Shown here: piece after piece, positions 1 through 10,877 of the stretch
Layout of the letters: every line of letters starts with the position of its first letter
Position numbering within the stretch: the stretch's first letter is position 1
Assembly: GCA_900299025.1 (NCBI GenBank)
Contig: OMIE01000129.1
Span: forward strand, 1-57,853
Direction of reading: 5' to 3'
Origin: Burkholderiaceae bacterium
GTDB taxonomy: Bacteria > Pseudomonadota > Gammaproteobacteria > Burkholderiales > Burkholderiaceae_E
Length of the DNA stretch: 57,853 bases
Program-made: the position numbers and the translations under genes
Notes under the pieces: model-generated
Databases searched by the model: none
Told to the model about the DNA's origin: nothing
What the model saw: only the letters and a program-made list of their open reading frames with translations

Positions 1-25
1 ATGCGCGGCTAACTGCAGCCTGTAG

Positions 26-44
26 TAGCCCGTGTATAGGGCTA
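26..44 (-). terminator. stem-loop just 3' of tRNA-Ser
   Basis: A perfect 6-bp stem (TAGCCC/GGGCTA) with a 7-nt loop starts one base after the encoded CCA of tRNA-Ser, read on the minus strand. It could be a transcript end or a processing signal in the tRNA trailer. There is no T-run in the visible bases, so intrinsic termination is not demonstrated. Confidence 0.35.
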
Positions 45-45
45 G

Positions 46-135
46 TGGCGGAGGCGGTGAGATTCGAACTCACGGAGGGCGTAAACCCTCGCCGGTTTTC
101 AAGACCGGTGCATTCAACCACTCTGCCACACCTCC
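46..135 (-). tRNA. tRNA-Ser (anticodon TGA)
   Basis: On the minus strand this 90-nt stretch folds as a class II tRNA. The acceptor arm is GGAGGTG/CGCCTCC with discriminator G and an encoded CCA. The anticodon stem-loop CGGTCTTGAAAACCG has anticodon TGA, there is a long variable arm, and the T-loop is GTTCGAATC. The anticodon TGA and long extra arm identify a serine tRNA that reads UCA/UCG-type codons. It lies 23 bp downstream of the NUDIX gene on the same strand and may be part of that transcript. Confidence 0.97.
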
Positions 136-158
136 GAACCCCACAATGATAAACCATG

Positions 159-785
159 CTAGATCGGCGGATTGTCTTTCCAATAGCTAGCTGCATGAAA
201 AGTTGGCCATTCGGCCAAACCATCGTGTATTCGGGCAAGCCAAAGGCTCGCAATCTGGGTCTTCACATCGGGTACCTGATGCTTAGCAATCGCTTCGAGC
301 AAGTTTCCAATCGACACCCAATGCAATTGCAAACGTTCACCCTCATCGAGTCGCTGCTGAACCCGGCTTAGACCTTTGCATAGCCAGATATCCATCAACT
401 CATCAGCAAAACCAATCGCTGGATAAATACGCGTGAGAAACGCCCAGGCTTGTGCCTGATAGCCCGCTTCCTCGGCAAGTTCACGCACGGCGGTGTCGAT
501 CGTTGCCTCACCAGGATCGCGCTTGCCTGCAGGGAATTCGGTAAAAACCGCGCGAGGTGCATAGCGGAATTGTCGTTCGACCAAGACCTGGCCATGATCA
601 TTGATGGGGACGATGGCCGCAGCACCAGGATGCTTGATGTACTCGCGCTGATGCATTGAGCCATCGACCTGACTGACCCGGTCACGCGAAACCGAGAAGA
701 AATGGCCTTTGAATACCTCCTCGGAAGTAACACAGCGCTCTTCTAAGGAAAATTCTTTAGAACGGTCAAACATCAGCATCGCCAC
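159..785 (-). CDS. NUDIX hydrolase, ADP-ribose pyrophosphatase-like
   Basis: This 208-residue protein probably hydrolyses nucleoside diphosphate derivatives such as ADP-ribose in the cytoplasm. It carries a complete Nudix box at residues 87-109: G87, E93, R101, E102, E105, E106, G108, matching GX5EX7REUXEEXGU. These acidic residues bind the catalytic metal. The N-terminal part before the box resembles the beta-rich domain of the ADP-ribose pyrophosphatase (NudF) branch. It starts 64 bp after nuoN on the same strand, so it may be read from the end of the complex I operon, where it could clear NAD breakdown products (inference). The exact substrate cannot be read from the sequence. Confidence 0.88.
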   Translation of the reverse strand: MAMLMFDRSKEFSLEERCVTSEEVFKGHFFSVSRDRVSQVDGSMHQREYIKHPGAAAIVPINDHGQVLVERQFRYAPRAVFTEFPAGKRDPGEATIDTAVRELAEEAGYQAQAWAFLTRIYPAIGFADELMDIWLCKGLSRVQQRLDEGERLQLHWVSIGNLLEAIAKHQVPDVKTQIASLWLARIHDGLAEWPTFHAASYWKDNPPI

Positions 786-849
786 GCAGTCTCATTCGGG
801 CAAACATGCGCGCAACCGGAGATGCGTATAGAACAACCTTAAAGACCTA

Positions 850-2328
850 CTAGCGTACAACCATCGACAGTTGTATTGCCTCAACGCAAAGCGTTAATAG
901 TGGCCCAGGCAACAGACCGAGCACGACAACAGCGATACCGTTGAGGCCAAGCATGAAGCGGCCGTCCGCTGCTGGCTCAGGCGTTGATATATCAGTCGGT
1001 GAATCGAAATACATGGTTTTTACAATGCGCAAATAATAGAACGCACCGATGAGTGACATCATCACGGCAAAGACGGCAATCCATAAGTGACCCGAAACGA
1101 TGACAGCTTCAAGCACGATCAATTTTGCATAAAAACCAACGGTGGGTGGAATACCCGCAAGAGAGAACATCAACAAAAGCATGACGAGCGCCATCCAGGG
1201 ACTGCGCTTGTGCAATCCCTTCAGATCTTCGATCGCTTCACACTCAAAGCCTGACCGAGCCAACAGCGCAATCAATCCGAAGGTACCTAAGGTCGTGATC
1301 ACATAAGTCATGATGTAGAACATCGACGACCCATAGGCAAGCGGCGCTAATTGGAAGGATCCATCAACCATGCCAGCGATCAGCCCTAAGAGTACGAAAC
1401 CGACCTGAGCAATACCCGAGTAGGCAAGCATGCGCTTGAGATTAGTCTGCGCAATCGCAATCAAGTTGCCAAAGGCAAGCGAAAGCCCAGCAAGAATCAG
1501 CATCATGTGCTGCCAATCAGCGACTACGCCGGGCAAGCCTTCAACAAGCAGGCGGTAAGCCATGGCAAAGCTTGCTAGCTTAGGGCCTGTTGCAATAAGA
1601 AGGGTTGCTCCCGTTGGCGTGCCCTGGTAAACATCAGGCACCCACATGTGGAAGGGAACCGCGCCGAACTTAAACGCCAAACCGCCCACGATAAAGACAA
1701 GACCGAATACCAGGAATGTCTTATCCTGCTCGGCACGGCTCACCAAATTAATATCACTCAAATCCAGACTGCCAGAGGCTCCGTACAGCATCGACATCCC
1801 GTAGAGCATAAAGCCCGATGCGAGCGCGCCCAGCACAAAGTACTTCATTGCTGCCTCGGAAGCAGCACGGTCATCCCTACGCATCGCAGCAAGCGCGTAA
1901 AGCGACAAGGACATCAACTCAAGACCAAGGTACATCACCAACATATTGGCAGCAGACATCATCACCATTTGCCCCAGAAGCGCAAACAAGGCAATGACCT
2001 GAAACTCGCCCCGAGGCACCGGGCGTTCGATGTTGTAGCGTCTCGCGTAAACGAAGGCGATGAAAAGCGCAATCGCCGAGGCCATTTTGAGCACAGCCGA
2101 TAAGGCATCGACCACAAAGGTCCCGCCGAAAGCGGTCTGTGCTGGCCCGCCTGCCTGCCAGACAAGCGCGCCAAACACCAGTGCCACGCTAAATAAGCTC
2201 AAGCGTTCAACCCAGGCTCGTTGAGCATCCTTGAGCATCGCGTCGGCAAGCAGTACGACGCAGCCCATGACCAGCAAGATAATTTCTGGAACGAGTGCGA
2301 TGAGATTGAAATCGGCCATAAGGTTCAC
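850..2328 (-). CDS. nuoN: NADH-quinone oxidoreductase subunit N
   Basis: NuoN is one of the three antiporter-like proton-pumping subunits in the membrane arm of respiratory complex I. The 492-residue product is almost entirely hydrophobic with many transmembrane segments. It has the expected central region with conserved polar residues (GLELMSLSLYALAA, KYFVLGALASGF, LKRMLAYSGIAQVGF). The start given is GTG, overlapping the nuoM stop as GTGA, which suggests translational coupling; an ATG three codons later at 2319 is an alternative. It is the last nuo gene, in the usual nuoA-N order. Length fits the family. Confidence 0.96.
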   Translation of the reverse strand: MNLMADFNLIALVPEIILLVMGCVVLLADAMLKDAQRAWVERLSLFSVALVFGALVWQAGGPAQTAFGGTFVVDALSAVLKMASAIALFIAFVYARRYNIERPVPRGEFQVIALFALLGQMVMMSAANMLVMYLGLELMSLSLYALAAMRRDDRAASEAAMKYFVLGALASGFMLYGMSMLYGASGSLDLSDINLVSRAEQDKTFLVFGLVFIVGGLAFKFGAVPFHMWVPDVYQGTPTGATLLIATGPKLASFAMAYRLLVEGLPGVVADWQHMMLILAGLSLAFGNLIAIAQTNLKRMLAYSGIAQVGFVLLGLIAGMVDGSFQLAPLAYGSSMFYIMTYVITTLGTFGLIALLARSGFECEAIEDLKGLHKRSPWMALVMLLLMFSLAGIPPTVGFYAKLIVLEAVIVSGHLWIAVFAVMMSLIGAFYYLRIVKTMYFDSPTDISTPEPAADGRFMLGLNGIAVVVLGLLPGPLLTLCVEAIQLSMVVR

Positions 2329-3806
2329 TTGATCTTTGAGACCGACACATGCTCTAAGAGCGCACTCACCGAGACTTCGGTGACGTCGGTGAAAGGCTTG
2401 GGTTGAATACCCATCCAGAGCGTGAGCAGCGCAAGCAATGCCAGCATGACAAACTCGCGAGCATTAATGTCCTTAAGCTTTGCAACGTCTTCGTTGGCAA
2501 TCGGCCCGAAAACAACACGCTTATACATCCACAAGGAGTAGGCAGCGCCAAGAATCAAGGTCACTGCCGCCGCAAATGCGGTCCAGGGGTTGAAGGACAC
2601 TGCCCCGAGCAAGACCATGAACTCACCGACAAAACCAGATGTTGCTGGCAGACCCGCATTGGCCATACTGAAAAATAAAAAGAACGCTGCGAATTTTGGC
2701 ATGGTGTTGACCACACCACCATAGGATGCAATCTCACGGCTGTGCATCCGATCGTATAAGACGCCGATACATAAAAACATCGCCCCCGAAATGAAACCGT
2801 GCGAAATCATTTGGATAATTGCGCCCTGCATCCCGAGTTGGTTGAACATGAAAAAACCAAGAGTGACGAAGCCCATGTGCGCAATCGACGAGTAGGCCAC
2901 CAACTTTTTCATGTCAGACTGCACCAGCGCAACAAGGCCGATGTAAACCACGGCAGTCAGCGACAGGCCAATCACAAGCCAGCCGAGTTCCTGACTGGCA
3001 TCAGGCGCGATGGGTAAGGAAAAGCGCAAAAAGCCATAGGCGCCAAGCTTCAGCATAATCGCGGCGAGGACCACCGAGCCACCGGTTGGCGCCTCAACGT
3101 GTGCATCGGGCAACCAGGTGTGGACGGGCCACATGGGGACCTTGACAGCAAACGCTGCAAATAGTGCAAGGAAGATAAGCACCTGCTCTTGCATCGATAA
3201 GGGCAAGGCATGCCAGTCGGTGATTTGGAAGCTCCCGGCACTCAGGTAAAGATAAATCAAGGCAACGAGCGTGAGCAAGGAACCGGCAAGTGTGTAGAGG
3301 AAAAACTTAAAGGCGGCGTAAACACGGCGCGGCCCTCCCCAGACACCAATAATCACGTACATCGGAATTAACGTCGCCTCGAAGAACACGTAAAACAAGA
3401 GCCCATCGAGTGCTGTGAACACACCGATCATCAGACCGGAGAGAATCAAAAACGAAGCCATGTAGGCGGCTACATTTTCCTCGATGACTTCCCAACCCGC
3501 GATCACCACAATCACTGTGATGAACGCTGTAAGCACAATAAACCAAACCGACAAGCCGTCCACACCGAGGTGATAGTAAGCATCGAGCAGATCAATCCAA
3601 ATACGCTTCTCAACGAACTGCATCTCAGCCGTTGATGGGTCGAACTGCGTGATCACCGGTAGCGTGACCAGGAATCCAATCACAGCACCAATCAAAGCGA
3701 TGCCACGAACAATCCCTGGGCTTCTATCGTTACCGAAAGCAAGAAGCACCAGGCCAAAGGCGATTGGTACCCAAATCGCCGCGGTTAAGAGCAAATGTGA
3801 TTCCAA
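2325..3806 (-). CDS. nuoM: NADH-quinone oxidoreductase subunit M
   Basis: NuoM is an antiporter-like, proton-translocating subunit of complex I, here 493 residues with about 14 predicted transmembrane segments. Family hallmarks visible include the AFAVKVPMWPVHTWLPDAHV region with the key lysine and histidines, MKKLVAYSSIAHMGF, and an acidic residue in the FFEATLIPMYVIIG helix. The best start is TTG, 18 bp after nuoL; there is no in-frame ATG upstream and the N-terminus matches the family from there. A weak GGGA lies 6 nt upstream. The gene overlaps nuoN by 4 bp. Confidence 0.96.
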   Translation of the reverse strand: MESHLLLTAAIWVPIAFGLVLLAFGNDRSPGIVRGIALIGAVIGFLVTLPVITQFDPSTAEMQFVEKRIWIDLLDAYYHLGVDGLSVWFIVLTAFITVIVVIAGWEVIEENVAAYMASFLILSGLMIGVFTALDGLLFYVFFEATLIPMYVIIGVWGGPRRVYAAFKFFLYTLAGSLLTLVALIYLYLSAGSFQITDWHALPLSMQEQVLIFLALFAAFAVKVPMWPVHTWLPDAHVEAPTGGSVVLAAIMLKLGAYGFLRFSLPIAPDASQELGWLVIGLSLTAVVYIGLVALVQSDMKKLVAYSSIAHMGFVTLGFFMFNQLGMQGAIIQMISHGFISGAMFLCIGVLYDRMHSREIASYGGVVNTMPKFAAFFLFFSMANAGLPATSGFVGEFMVLLGAVSFNPWTAFAAAVTLILGAAYSLWMYKRVVFGPIANEDVAKLKDINAREFVMLALLALLTLWMGIQPKPFTDVTEVSVSALLEHVSVSKIK

Positions 3807-3824
3807 GATGGATCCCGTCGAGTT

Positions 3825-5849
3825 CTAGCGATTGGCGATCGGCACGAACCAGTACAACAGGATCGCGACGCCCACAATCATGGCAATGGCGTAGTCGTAA
3901 ATAAATCCGGTCTGCAGGTGTCTGATCAAGCTCGCCAGCCAGCCAATGGTTCTCGCACTGCCGTTAATCGCGACACCATCGATAATCCCCTGATCACCCG
4001 CCTTCCATAAGCCCTTACCAATCACCCTGGCACCCGCGGCCAGCACTTTTTCGTTAAAGGCGTCGAGAAAGTATTTATGCTCCATCAGGCTAACGATGGG
4101 CTTAAGCGCCCGGCGCAAACTTGGTCCGAGCGAGGGCTGCGCAAGCGAACCCCACCAAGCGAGCACAAGACCCGCGATCATCAACCAAAACGGTAGCGTG
4201 AACGGTGCATGGGCCACCATACCAAACACGCCATGAAACTCAGCACGGAATGAAGCGATCGCTGGATGCTGTGGCAACACAGTAATCGCATCTTTGAAGA
4301 AATCGCCAATCACCATGGGCTCGATGGTGTATGCGCCAATGAGGACCGAAGGGATAGCCAGCAACATCAAGGGCACGGTGACAACCGCTGGTGACTCATG
4401 CGGAACATGGGCTTTCTGTTCGCCATGAGCGTGGTGATCATGACGCTCGCCATGCTCGCTTCCATGATGCTCATCATGCTGGGGTGATAAGTGCCAGCGA
4501 GGAGCGCCGTGGAAGGCCAGGAAATACATCCGCCAGGAGTAAAGGGAGGTGATGAGTACACCTGCTACCACCACGAAGTAAGCGAAACCTGCCCCCGGCA
4601 AATTGGCGTGGTGAACCGCTTCGATAATGCTGTCTTTGGAGTAAAAGCCACTGAAAAAAGGCGTTCCGACCGATGACAGGGTCGCAAGCAAGCAGGTTAA
4701 CCAGGTAATCGGCATCTTTTTGGCCAATCCGCCCATGTGACGCAAGTCTTGGTCGTGATGCATGCCGATAATGACCGAGCCTGCAGCCAGAAACAGCAGA
4801 GCTTTAAAAAAAGCATGGGTCATGAGATGAAAAATCGCCGCGTGGTAGGCCGAGGCGCCAAGCGCAATTGTCATCAAACCAAGCTGCGATAAGGTGGAGT
4901 AAGCGACAACGCGTTTGATGTCGTACTGGATGATGCCCAGTAAACCCATCGACAAGGAGGTTATGCCACCTATCACCATCACTACCGATAAGGCCACATC
5001 GGACAGCTCAAAGATCGGCGACATCCTTGCGACCATGAAAATGCCAGCTGTCACCATGGTTGCAGCGTGGATCAGGGCTGAAATCGGTGTGGGGCCTTCC
5101 ATCGAGTCGGGCAGCCAGACATGCAGCGGGAACTGCGCGCTTTTGCCCATGGCACCCACAAAGAGAAGAATGGCTGTGAGCGTGAGTACCGCCCAAGCCT
5201 CGCCCGGGAGAATCTGCACCGTCTTACCGACAAGATCAGGAAGCGCAGCAAACACTTCGACGTAGTCAAGGCTTCCAGTGTGATAAACGATCATGCCGAT
5301 GCCAAGTGCAAAACCGAAATCACCGACCCGATTAACCAAAAACGCCTTCATATTGGCGAATATCGCTGTCGGGCGGGTATACCAAAAACCGATCAGCAAA
5401 TAGGACACCAGACCAACCGCCTCCCAGCCGAAGAAAAGCTGAAGGAAGTTGTTCGACATCACCAGCATCATCATCGAGAAGGTGAAAAGCGAGATGTATG
5501 AGAAAAAGCGTTGGTAGCCATCGTCGTCTTCCATGTAGCCCATGGTGTAGACGTGAACACACAAGGACACACTGCTGACCACCACCATCATCATGGCGGT
5601 GATCGAGTCGATCAAAAATCCGACCTCGAACTTGATCTCACCAACCTGGGCCCATTGGTAAAGCGCACCGTTAAAGCTATTGCCTGCCATCACATCCATC
5701 AAAGTCATCACCGAGGCAACCGCAGAAACTGCCACCAGTGTGATCGTGATGAGGGCTGAAGGGATCCGTCCTATCGAGCGCCCAAAAAAACCGGCAAGGA
5801 TTGCGCCAAGCAAGGGCGCAAAAGCAGCTACGAGATACATGGTCTTCAT
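3825..5849 (-). CDS. nuoL: NADH-quinone oxidoreductase subunit L
   Basis: NuoL is the largest antiporter-like subunit, at the far end of the complex I membrane arm, and carries the long lateral helix. The 674-residue product shows the expected motifs GKSAQFPLHVWLPDSMEGPTP and DIKRVVAYSTLSQLG and a long hydrophobic C-terminus that fits the lateral helix and anchor. Around residues 450-485 a loop is very rich in histidine and glutamate. It is flanked by nuoK (9 bp upstream) and nuoM (18 bp downstream) in the nuo operon. Confidence 0.97.
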   Translation of the reverse strand: MKTMYLVAAFAPLLGAILAGFFGRSIGRIPSALITITLVAVSAVASVMTLMDVMAGNSFNGALYQWAQVGEIKFEVGFLIDSITAMMMVVVSSVSLCVHVYTMGYMEDDDGYQRFFSYISLFTFSMMMLVMSNNFLQLFFGWEAVGLVSYLLIGFWYTRPTAIFANMKAFLVNRVGDFGFALGIGMIVYHTGSLDYVEVFAALPDLVGKTVQILPGEAWAVLTLTAILLFVGAMGKSAQFPLHVWLPDSMEGPTPISALIHAATMVTAGIFMVARMSPIFELSDVALSVVMVIGGITSLSMGLLGIIQYDIKRVVAYSTLSQLGLMTIALGASAYHAAIFHLMTHAFFKALLFLAAGSVIIGMHHDQDLRHMGGLAKKMPITWLTCLLATLSSVGTPFFSGFYSKDSIIEAVHHANLPGAGFAYFVVVAGVLITSLYSWRMYFLAFHGAPRWHLSPQHDEHHGSEHGERHDHHAHGEQKAHVPHESPAVVTVPLMLLAIPSVLIGAYTIEPMVIGDFFKDAITVLPQHPAIASFRAEFHGVFGMVAHAPFTLPFWLMIAGLVLAWWGSLAQPSLGPSLRRALKPIVSLMEHKYFLDAFNEKVLAAGARVIGKGLWKAGDQGIIDGVAINGSARTIGWLASLIRHLQTGFIYDYAIAMIVGVAILLYWFVPIANR

Positions 5850-5858
5850 CGGCCGCCC

Positions 5859-6167
5859 CTATCCCTTCAAGCTATCGAGGTTCTCAACATCAATGGTGTC
5901 GAGATTACGGAACAGCACCACAAGAATCGCCAGACCAATTGCCGATTCAGCCGCTGCAACAGTGAGAATGAAAAACACAAAGACCTGTCCTGCTCCATCG
6001 CCTAGGAAATGAGAGAAGGCAACAAAGTTCATGTTGACGGCAAGCAGCATTAACTCGATAGCCATCAAAATAATGATCACATTGCGTCGATTCATGAAAA
6101 TGCCGACCACACCGATCGCAAACAGAATCGCACCCAACACCAAATAGTGGGCTAGAGAAAGGCTCAT
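5859..6167 (-). CDS. nuoK: NADH-quinone oxidoreductase subunit K
   Basis: This small hydrophobic subunit (102 residues, three transmembrane segments) belongs to the complex I membrane arm and is related to MnhC/MrpC. The conserved stretch with [20 protein letters not shown] contains the membrane glutamates needed for proton transfer in the family. ATG overlaps the nuoJ stop as ATGA, indicating coupling. Length is typical (about 100). Confidence 0.97.
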   Translation of the reverse strand: MSLSLAHYLVLGAILFAIGVVGIFMNRRNVIIILMAIELMLLAVNMNFVAFSHFLGDGAGQVFVFFILTVAAAESAIGLAILVVLFRNLDTIDVENLDSLKG

Positions 6168-6769
6168 CGGTCTTTTGACTCCGCGGGCATCTTGACAAGT
6201 GACAGGCGATCGGCGGCGCGCACACGCACTTGCTCACCCGGGTTTTGATGTTTGGCATCCTTGCGCGAACGCAGGGTCAGGGCAATCGCCGCCACCATCG
6301 CGACAAGAAGGATCGCCGCGGCAATTTCAAGCGGGTAAATGTAGTCGGTAAAGATCAGCTTTCCGAGTGCTGCTGTATTGCTAAAGTCTGGCGGCATCTT
6401 AGGCGCGTCCGCTTGATAGACCCGCGAGAACATGCTGAATAAGACCAACGCCATCTCAACCACGATCACAACCCCAACAAAGGCTGCAACCGGCAGATTT
6501 CGCCAAAAGCCCTTACGCACGGCATCAAGGTTGATGTCAAGCATCATCACCACGAAGAGGAACAAAACCATGACAGCGCCGACGTAAACAAGGACCAGGG
6601 TGATTGCTAAAAATTCAGCTTGCAGCAACAGCCAAATTGCACCGCATGAGAAAAACGTGAGCACCAAAAACAGCGCCGAGTGGACTGGATTGCGGGCGGT
6701 GATAACCCGCAGCGCCGACAGCACCGTTATGGCACCGAACACGTAAAAGGTAATCGTAATGGGATCCAT
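6164..6769 (-). CDS. nuoJ: NADH-quinone oxidoreductase subunit J
   Basis: NuoJ is a membrane-arm subunit of complex I with five expected transmembrane helices; the product is 201 residues. The start [12 protein letters not shown] at 6769 lies 7 bp after the nuoI stop and gives a normal family length. A longer upstream reading to 6943 overlaps nuoI and is not homologous to NuoJ. The conserved segment [24 protein letters not shown] is present. The hydrophilic C-terminal tail after the last helix is rich in Arg and Lys. Confidence 0.95.
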   Translation of the reverse strand: MDPITITFYVFGAITVLSALRVITARNPVHSALFLVLTFFSCGAIWLLLQAEFLAITLVLVYVGAVMVLFLFVVMMLDINLDAVRKGFWRNLPVAAFVGVVIVVEMALVLFSMFSRVYQADAPKMPPDFSNTAALGKLIFTDYIYPLEIAAAILLVAMVAAIALTLRSRKDAKHQNPGEQVRVRAADRLSLVKMPAESKDR

Positions 6770-6776
6770 GCTTGCC

Positions 6777-7283
6777 TTATCGGTAGGCTGCGTCAGCGCC
6801 ACGCGCTGAAGCGATCTCTTGTTCGTAGCGATCACCGACGGCGAGCAGCATCTCTTTGGTGAAATAAAGATCGCCACGCTTCTCGCCGTGATACTCGTGG
6901 ATGTGCGTTTCCACAATTGAATCGACCGGGCAGGACTCTTCACAAAAGCCGCAGAAAATACACTTGGTCAAATCGATGTCATAACGCGTCGTGCGCCTTG
7001 TGCCATCGTCGCGTTGCTGCGATTCGATTGTGATCGCCATCGCAGGACACACGGCTTCACAAAGCTTGCAAGCGATACAGCGCTCTTCACCGTTGGGGTA
7101 GCGCCGCAATGCGTGCAAGCCACGAAAGCGAGGTGACATCGGCGTCTTCTCCTCTGGATAGAGGATAGTAATTTTTCGCGAAAACAGATACTTACCGGTG
7201 AGTTTTAAACCCTTCAAGAGCTCCAACAGCATAAAGCTCTGAAAGAAGTCTTTCACGGCTTGTGCGGGCGATGTGCTGGCCAT
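6777..7283 (-). CDS. nuoI: NADH-quinone oxidoreductase subunit I
   Basis: NuoI carries iron-sulfur clusters N6a and N6b that pass electrons from NuoG toward NuoB in the peripheral arm. The 168-residue protein has two complete 4Fe-4S motifs, with cysteines 69/72/75/79 ([12 protein letters not shown]) and 108/111/114/118 ([12 protein letters not shown]). The amphipathic N-terminus probably lies on the membrane surface. It is 11 bp after nuoH and 7 bp before nuoJ, in standard order. Confidence 0.98.
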   Translation of the reverse strand: MASTSPAQAVKDFFQSFMLLELLKGLKLTGKYLFSRKITILYPEEKTPMSPRFRGLHALRRYPNGEERCIACKLCEAVCPAMAITIESQQRDDGTRRTTRYDIDLTKCIFCGFCEESCPVDSIVETHIHEYHGEKRGDLYFTKEMLLAVGDRYEQEIASARGADAAYR

Positions 7284-7294
7284 GATGTCTTACC

Positions 7295-8362
7295 TCACTT
7301 CCATATATTCCAGGGGGTTTGCATCCACGCGGCAACCACCACCAACCAAACCAGGGTGACTGGAATGAAAATCTTCCAGCCAAGCCGCATGATTTGGTCG
7401 TAGCGATAACGCGGGAAAGATGCGCGAAACCAAATAAAGCATGACACCACCAAGAAGGTCTTGATTCCGAGCCAGATCCAACCGGGGATGAAAGAAAGCG
7501 CTTCGATCGGTGCATACCAGCCACCCAAAAACATGATCGATGCCATGCACGAGATCAGAATCATGTTGGCGTATTCGGCAAGGAAAAACACCGCAAAACC
7601 CATGCCTGAGTACTCAACCATATGCCCGGCAACAATTTCTGATTCGCCTTCAACTACGTCGAAAGGATGTCGGTTGGTTTCCGCCACGCCCGAGATGATG
7701 TAGACCACAAAGATCGGCAATAAGGGTAGCCAGTTCCACGAGAAGAGGTTGAGTCCCATATCGGCCGCCCAACCCCTACCCTGACCTTCAACGATATCGG
7801 TGAGATTCAGGCTACCCGACACGAGCAAAACCACGACAAGCGCAAAGCCGATGGCCAGTTCATAAGACACCATTTGTGCCGAGGCACGTAAAGCTCCAAG
7901 AAACGCATACTTGGAATTGGACGCCCAGCCAGCAATAATGACACCATAGACCTCAAGTGAGGTGATCGCCAGCAATAAGAGCAAACCCGCATTGACATTG
8001 GCAAGCGCCACATCCGGGCCAAAGGGGATCACGGCCCAAGCTGCCATAGCCGGCATGATGGTCATCACCGGACCGACAAAATAAAGCACCTTGTTGGAAG
8101 CCGTTGGTGTTACGACTTCCTTCACAATCAGCTTTAATGCATCGGCGATCGGCTGAAGCAAACCCATCGGTCCCACCCGATTGGGCCCAAGGCGGATGTG
8201 CATGTAGCCAAGTAACTTGCGCTCCCAGAGCGTGAGATAGGCCACGCACAAGAGCAACGGCAGCAGGACGCCAACAATCTTTACTAAGGTCCAGACCACA
8301 GGCCAAGCTGGCCCGAGTACGGCCTCGCCCTGGCTTGTGATGATTTGCAAAAGATCGTTCAT
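7295..8362 (-). CDS. nuoH: NADH-quinone oxidoreductase subunit H
   Basis: NuoH anchors the peripheral arm and forms much of the quinone-binding tunnel. The product has 355 residues with about eight or nine membrane helices. Hallmarks include ERK at 47-49, GPNRVGP at 59-65, the acidic cytoplasmic loop ([18 protein letters not shown]), and a C-terminal aromatic helix. The ATG overlaps the nuoG stop as ATGA. Length is slightly above the 325 of enteric NuoH and normal for beta-proteobacteria. Confidence 0.98.
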   Translation of the reverse strand: MNDLLQIITSQGEAVLGPAWPVVWTLVKIVGVLLPLLLCVAYLTLWERKLLGYMHIRLGPNRVGPMGLLQPIADALKLIVKEVVTPTASNKVLYFVGPVMTIMPAMAAWAVIPFGPDVALANVNAGLLLLLAITSLEVYGVIIAGWASNSKYAFLGALRASAQMVSYELAIGFALVVVLLVSGSLNLTDIVEGQGRGWAADMGLNLFSWNWLPLLPIFVVYIISGVAETNRHPFDVVEGESEIVAGHMVEYSGMGFAVFFLAEYANMILISCMASIMFLGGWYAPIEALSFIPGWIWLGIKTFLVVSCFIWFRASFPRYRYDQIMRLGWKIFIPVTLVWLVVVAAWMQTPWNIWK

Positions 8363-10821
8363 GCTGCACCTGCCGTCGAGACCGCTCTCGCGTCAGGCAA
8401 GCTAGCAATCACCCGAAGACTCAGTTGGGCCTCACTTAGCGGCAGTCCGCGGTTAGCGTCGATCGCCATCGGCATGCGCAAGACGCCACGCGAAACCCCT
8501 GCATCGGCCTCAGCCTGCACTTGAACCTTGTGCCTGCCATCAGAAACCTCAACCAAATAGGCCTTCGTGATGCCATGAGCTGAGTCGGCATCTGACGGGT
8601 TATTGAGTACGCTTGGATGAACCCGAAGCGCAGGTAAGCGAGCATCGCGCGTTGACTGCAAACTCGGCGCACGTCGGACGACCCCATCACATGCGTAGAT
8701 CGGAACCTCGGCGAGCCTTTCGAATCGATGGTCACCCGTGCTTGGTATGTCGTCATCGAAAAGGCCGCTCACATGCTGAAGCTGGTTGCTCAGTGCACAC
8801 GCATCTGCTTTCGCGAAAGCACTTTGGCGTAAATCTTCAATAGCTTCAAAGGCTAAGGACGGGATTTGCAACAAGTCCGCAAGAACACGCAGCACTTTCC
8901 ATCCAGGCCTTGCTTGTGCATAGGGCTTAACGACCGCACTGTAGGACTGGCGCCGCCCTTCCATATTGACCACGGTGCCCGATGACTCAGTGAAGCTAGC
9001 CAAAGGCAAAAGACAGTCAGCATATTGCATCATCGCTTCGCTGCGATAAGCAGAAAGCGCAATCACCGTATCGGCCCCTGCCATAGCATCCAAACTTGCA
9101 TTTGCGGCGGCATGATCAAACTCTGGTTCGACCTGATACAGCAAGAAGGCTTTGGTTGCCTGGGCAATCATTTGCTGTGCATTGGATTGCTTGCTTGCAA
9201 CCGACTGAAGGCCAAGCTGCCATGCACCCACTGCATTGGCACCATCCACCAAGACTCCCAGACGCGCCTCACAATGCTCGGCAATAGCCTGAGCAAGCGC
9301 ATGGATACGACTGTATTGGGGATGGCCTTTCGCAGCTGATCCAATCCAGACAGCTTTTCGATCACCCGACTGCAAGGATTGAGCGATTGATTTGGCAAGC
9401 TGCATGTGTTCTGAGGACGCCGAGGCGGCAAGACGATCAACCCAGTCTTTCATGTCGGGAGCGACCGCAGGCATTGGCTTTGCCTCAAGTGCAAGCTGGC
9501 TTCGCAACTGCTTTAAGATTAACGCCAACATCCGTGGCCATTGCGAGGGCGCCAGTAGGGCATTATTCGCAACGGGCATTAGCAAGTAATCATCGACGGC
9601 GTGAACACTTGATAACGCAAGCCCCTGTTTAGTCGCAGAGCGCACTCTTGCAGCCAGCAAAGGATGATCTTTGCGCAGGAAGCTACCAATAAGCAGTAAA
9701 CGCTGCAAATGGTTCACCTCCTCGATCGCCATACCAAGCCATGGTGCACCACTAAGACCAGCATCAGCAGCAAAGTCGATCTGACGAAGGCGGCTGTCGA
9801 TCGATGCTCCGCCCAGTCCCTGAGCAATCGCTGACAACATAAACTGCTCTTCCATCGAACTATTCGGCGATACGAGCATACCAATGCTTTTTACGCCGTG
9901 CTGGGTTTTGACGCCTTCAAGTGCATGAGCGGCATAACCAAGTGCGGTGGCCCAATCGACTTCATGCCACTGCCCATCCCGCTTGATCATCGGAGCGCTC
10001 AAACGGTCTGCGCTGTTGAGCCCTTCGTAGGAGAAGCGATCGCGGTCTGATAACCAACATTCATTGATCGCTTCGTTTTCCAGGGGAACGACGCGCATGA
10101 CCTTATCGTGCTTGATTTGCACCACCACGTTCGAGCCTAAGGCGTCGTGCATAGCGATGGAGCGACGTCGTGAAAGCTCCCAGGTCCGCGCACCATAGCG
10201 AAATGGCTTCGAAGTAAGCGCACCGACCGGGCAAAGATCAATCATATTGCCCGATAGTTCGGAGTCAACTGATCGGCCCAGGAAGCTCGTAATCTCAGAG
10301 TGCTGTCCTCGATGGTTCATGCCCAGTTCCATGACGCCGGCAACTTCTTGGCCAAAGCGCACACAGCGGGTGCAATGAATACAGCGGCTCATCTCTTCCG
10401 CAGAGATTAGAGGGCCCATACTTTTATGAAAGGCCACACGTTTTTCTTCGCGATAACGCGAGCCTGAACCACCGTAGCCCACCGCAAGATCCTGCAATTG
10501 GCATTCACCGCCTTGGTCACAAATCGGACAGTCAAGCGGGTGGTTGATCAACAAAAACTCCATCACCGCTTGCTGAGCCTTCTTGGCCTTCTCGCTCGCG
10601 GTTGCTATCTTCATGCCCGGCGCAACAGGCGTAGCACAAGCCGGCAGGGCCTTGGGTGCTTTTTCAACATCGACAAGACACATGCGGCAATTGGCCGCAA
10701 TCGAGAGCTTCTTGTGATAGCAGAAATGAGGAATGTAAATCCCGAGCTTTGTTGCCGCCTGCAAGACCATACTTCCAGGCGCAACCTCGACTTTCTGACC
10801 ATCAATTTCTACTTCAACCAT
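8359..10821 (-). CDS. nuoG: NADH-quinone oxidoreductase subunit G
   Basis: NuoG is the large iron-sulfur subunit of the complex I peripheral arm. The 820-residue product starts with a 2Fe-2S ferredoxin domain (Cys34, 45, 48, 62). This is followed by the His-Cys-type cluster region ([18 protein letters not shown]) and a 4Fe-4S site ([12 protein letters not shown] ... [10 protein letters not shown]). The rest is a molybdopterin-oxidoreductase-like domain that has no molybdenum cofactor in this family. It follows nuoF by 56 bp. The C-terminal third is variable in the family, and here it is alanine-rich. Confidence 0.97.
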   Translation of the reverse strand: MVEVEIDGQKVEVAPGSMVLQAATKLGIYIPHFCYHKKLSIAANCRMCLVDVEKAPKALPACATPVAPGMKIATASEKAKKAQQAVMEFLLINHPLDCPICDQGGECQLQDLAVGYGGSGSRYREEKRVAFHKSMGPLISAEEMSRCIHCTRCVRFGQEVAGVMELGMNHRGQHSEITSFLGRSVDSELSGNMIDLCPVGALTSKPFRYGARTWELSRRRSIAMHDALGSNVVVQIKHDKVMRVVPLENEAINECWLSDRDRFSYEGLNSADRLSAPMIKRDGQWHEVDWATALGYAAHALEGVKTQHGVKSIGMLVSPNSSMEEQFMLSAIAQGLGGASIDSRLRQIDFAADAGLSGAPWLGMAIEEVNHLQRLLLIGSFLRKDHPLLAARVRSATKQGLALSSVHAVDDYLLMPVANNALLAPSQWPRMLALILKQLRSQLALEAKPMPAVAPDMKDWVDRLAASASSEHMQLAKSIAQSLQSGDRKAVWIGSAAKGHPQYSRIHALAQAIAEHCEARLGVLVDGANAVGAWQLGLQSVASKQSNAQQMIAQATKAFLLYQVEPEFDHAAANASLDAMAGADTVIALSAYRSEAMMQYADCLLPLASFTESSGTVVNMEGRRQSYSAVVKPYAQARPGWKVLRVLADLLQIPSLAFEAIEDLRQSAFAKADACALSNQLQHVSGLFDDDIPSTGDHRFERLAEVPIYACDGVVRRAPSLQSTRDARLPALRVHPSVLNNPSDADSAHGITKAYLVEVSDGRHKVQVQAEADAGVSRGVLRMPMAIDANRGLPLSEAQLSLRVIASLPDARAVSTAGAA

Positions 10822-10877
10822 CGCAGCCTTCCCTTGTCAGTCCTCTGCCCTTGCTGCCCGGAATCAATCGCTTCCAA

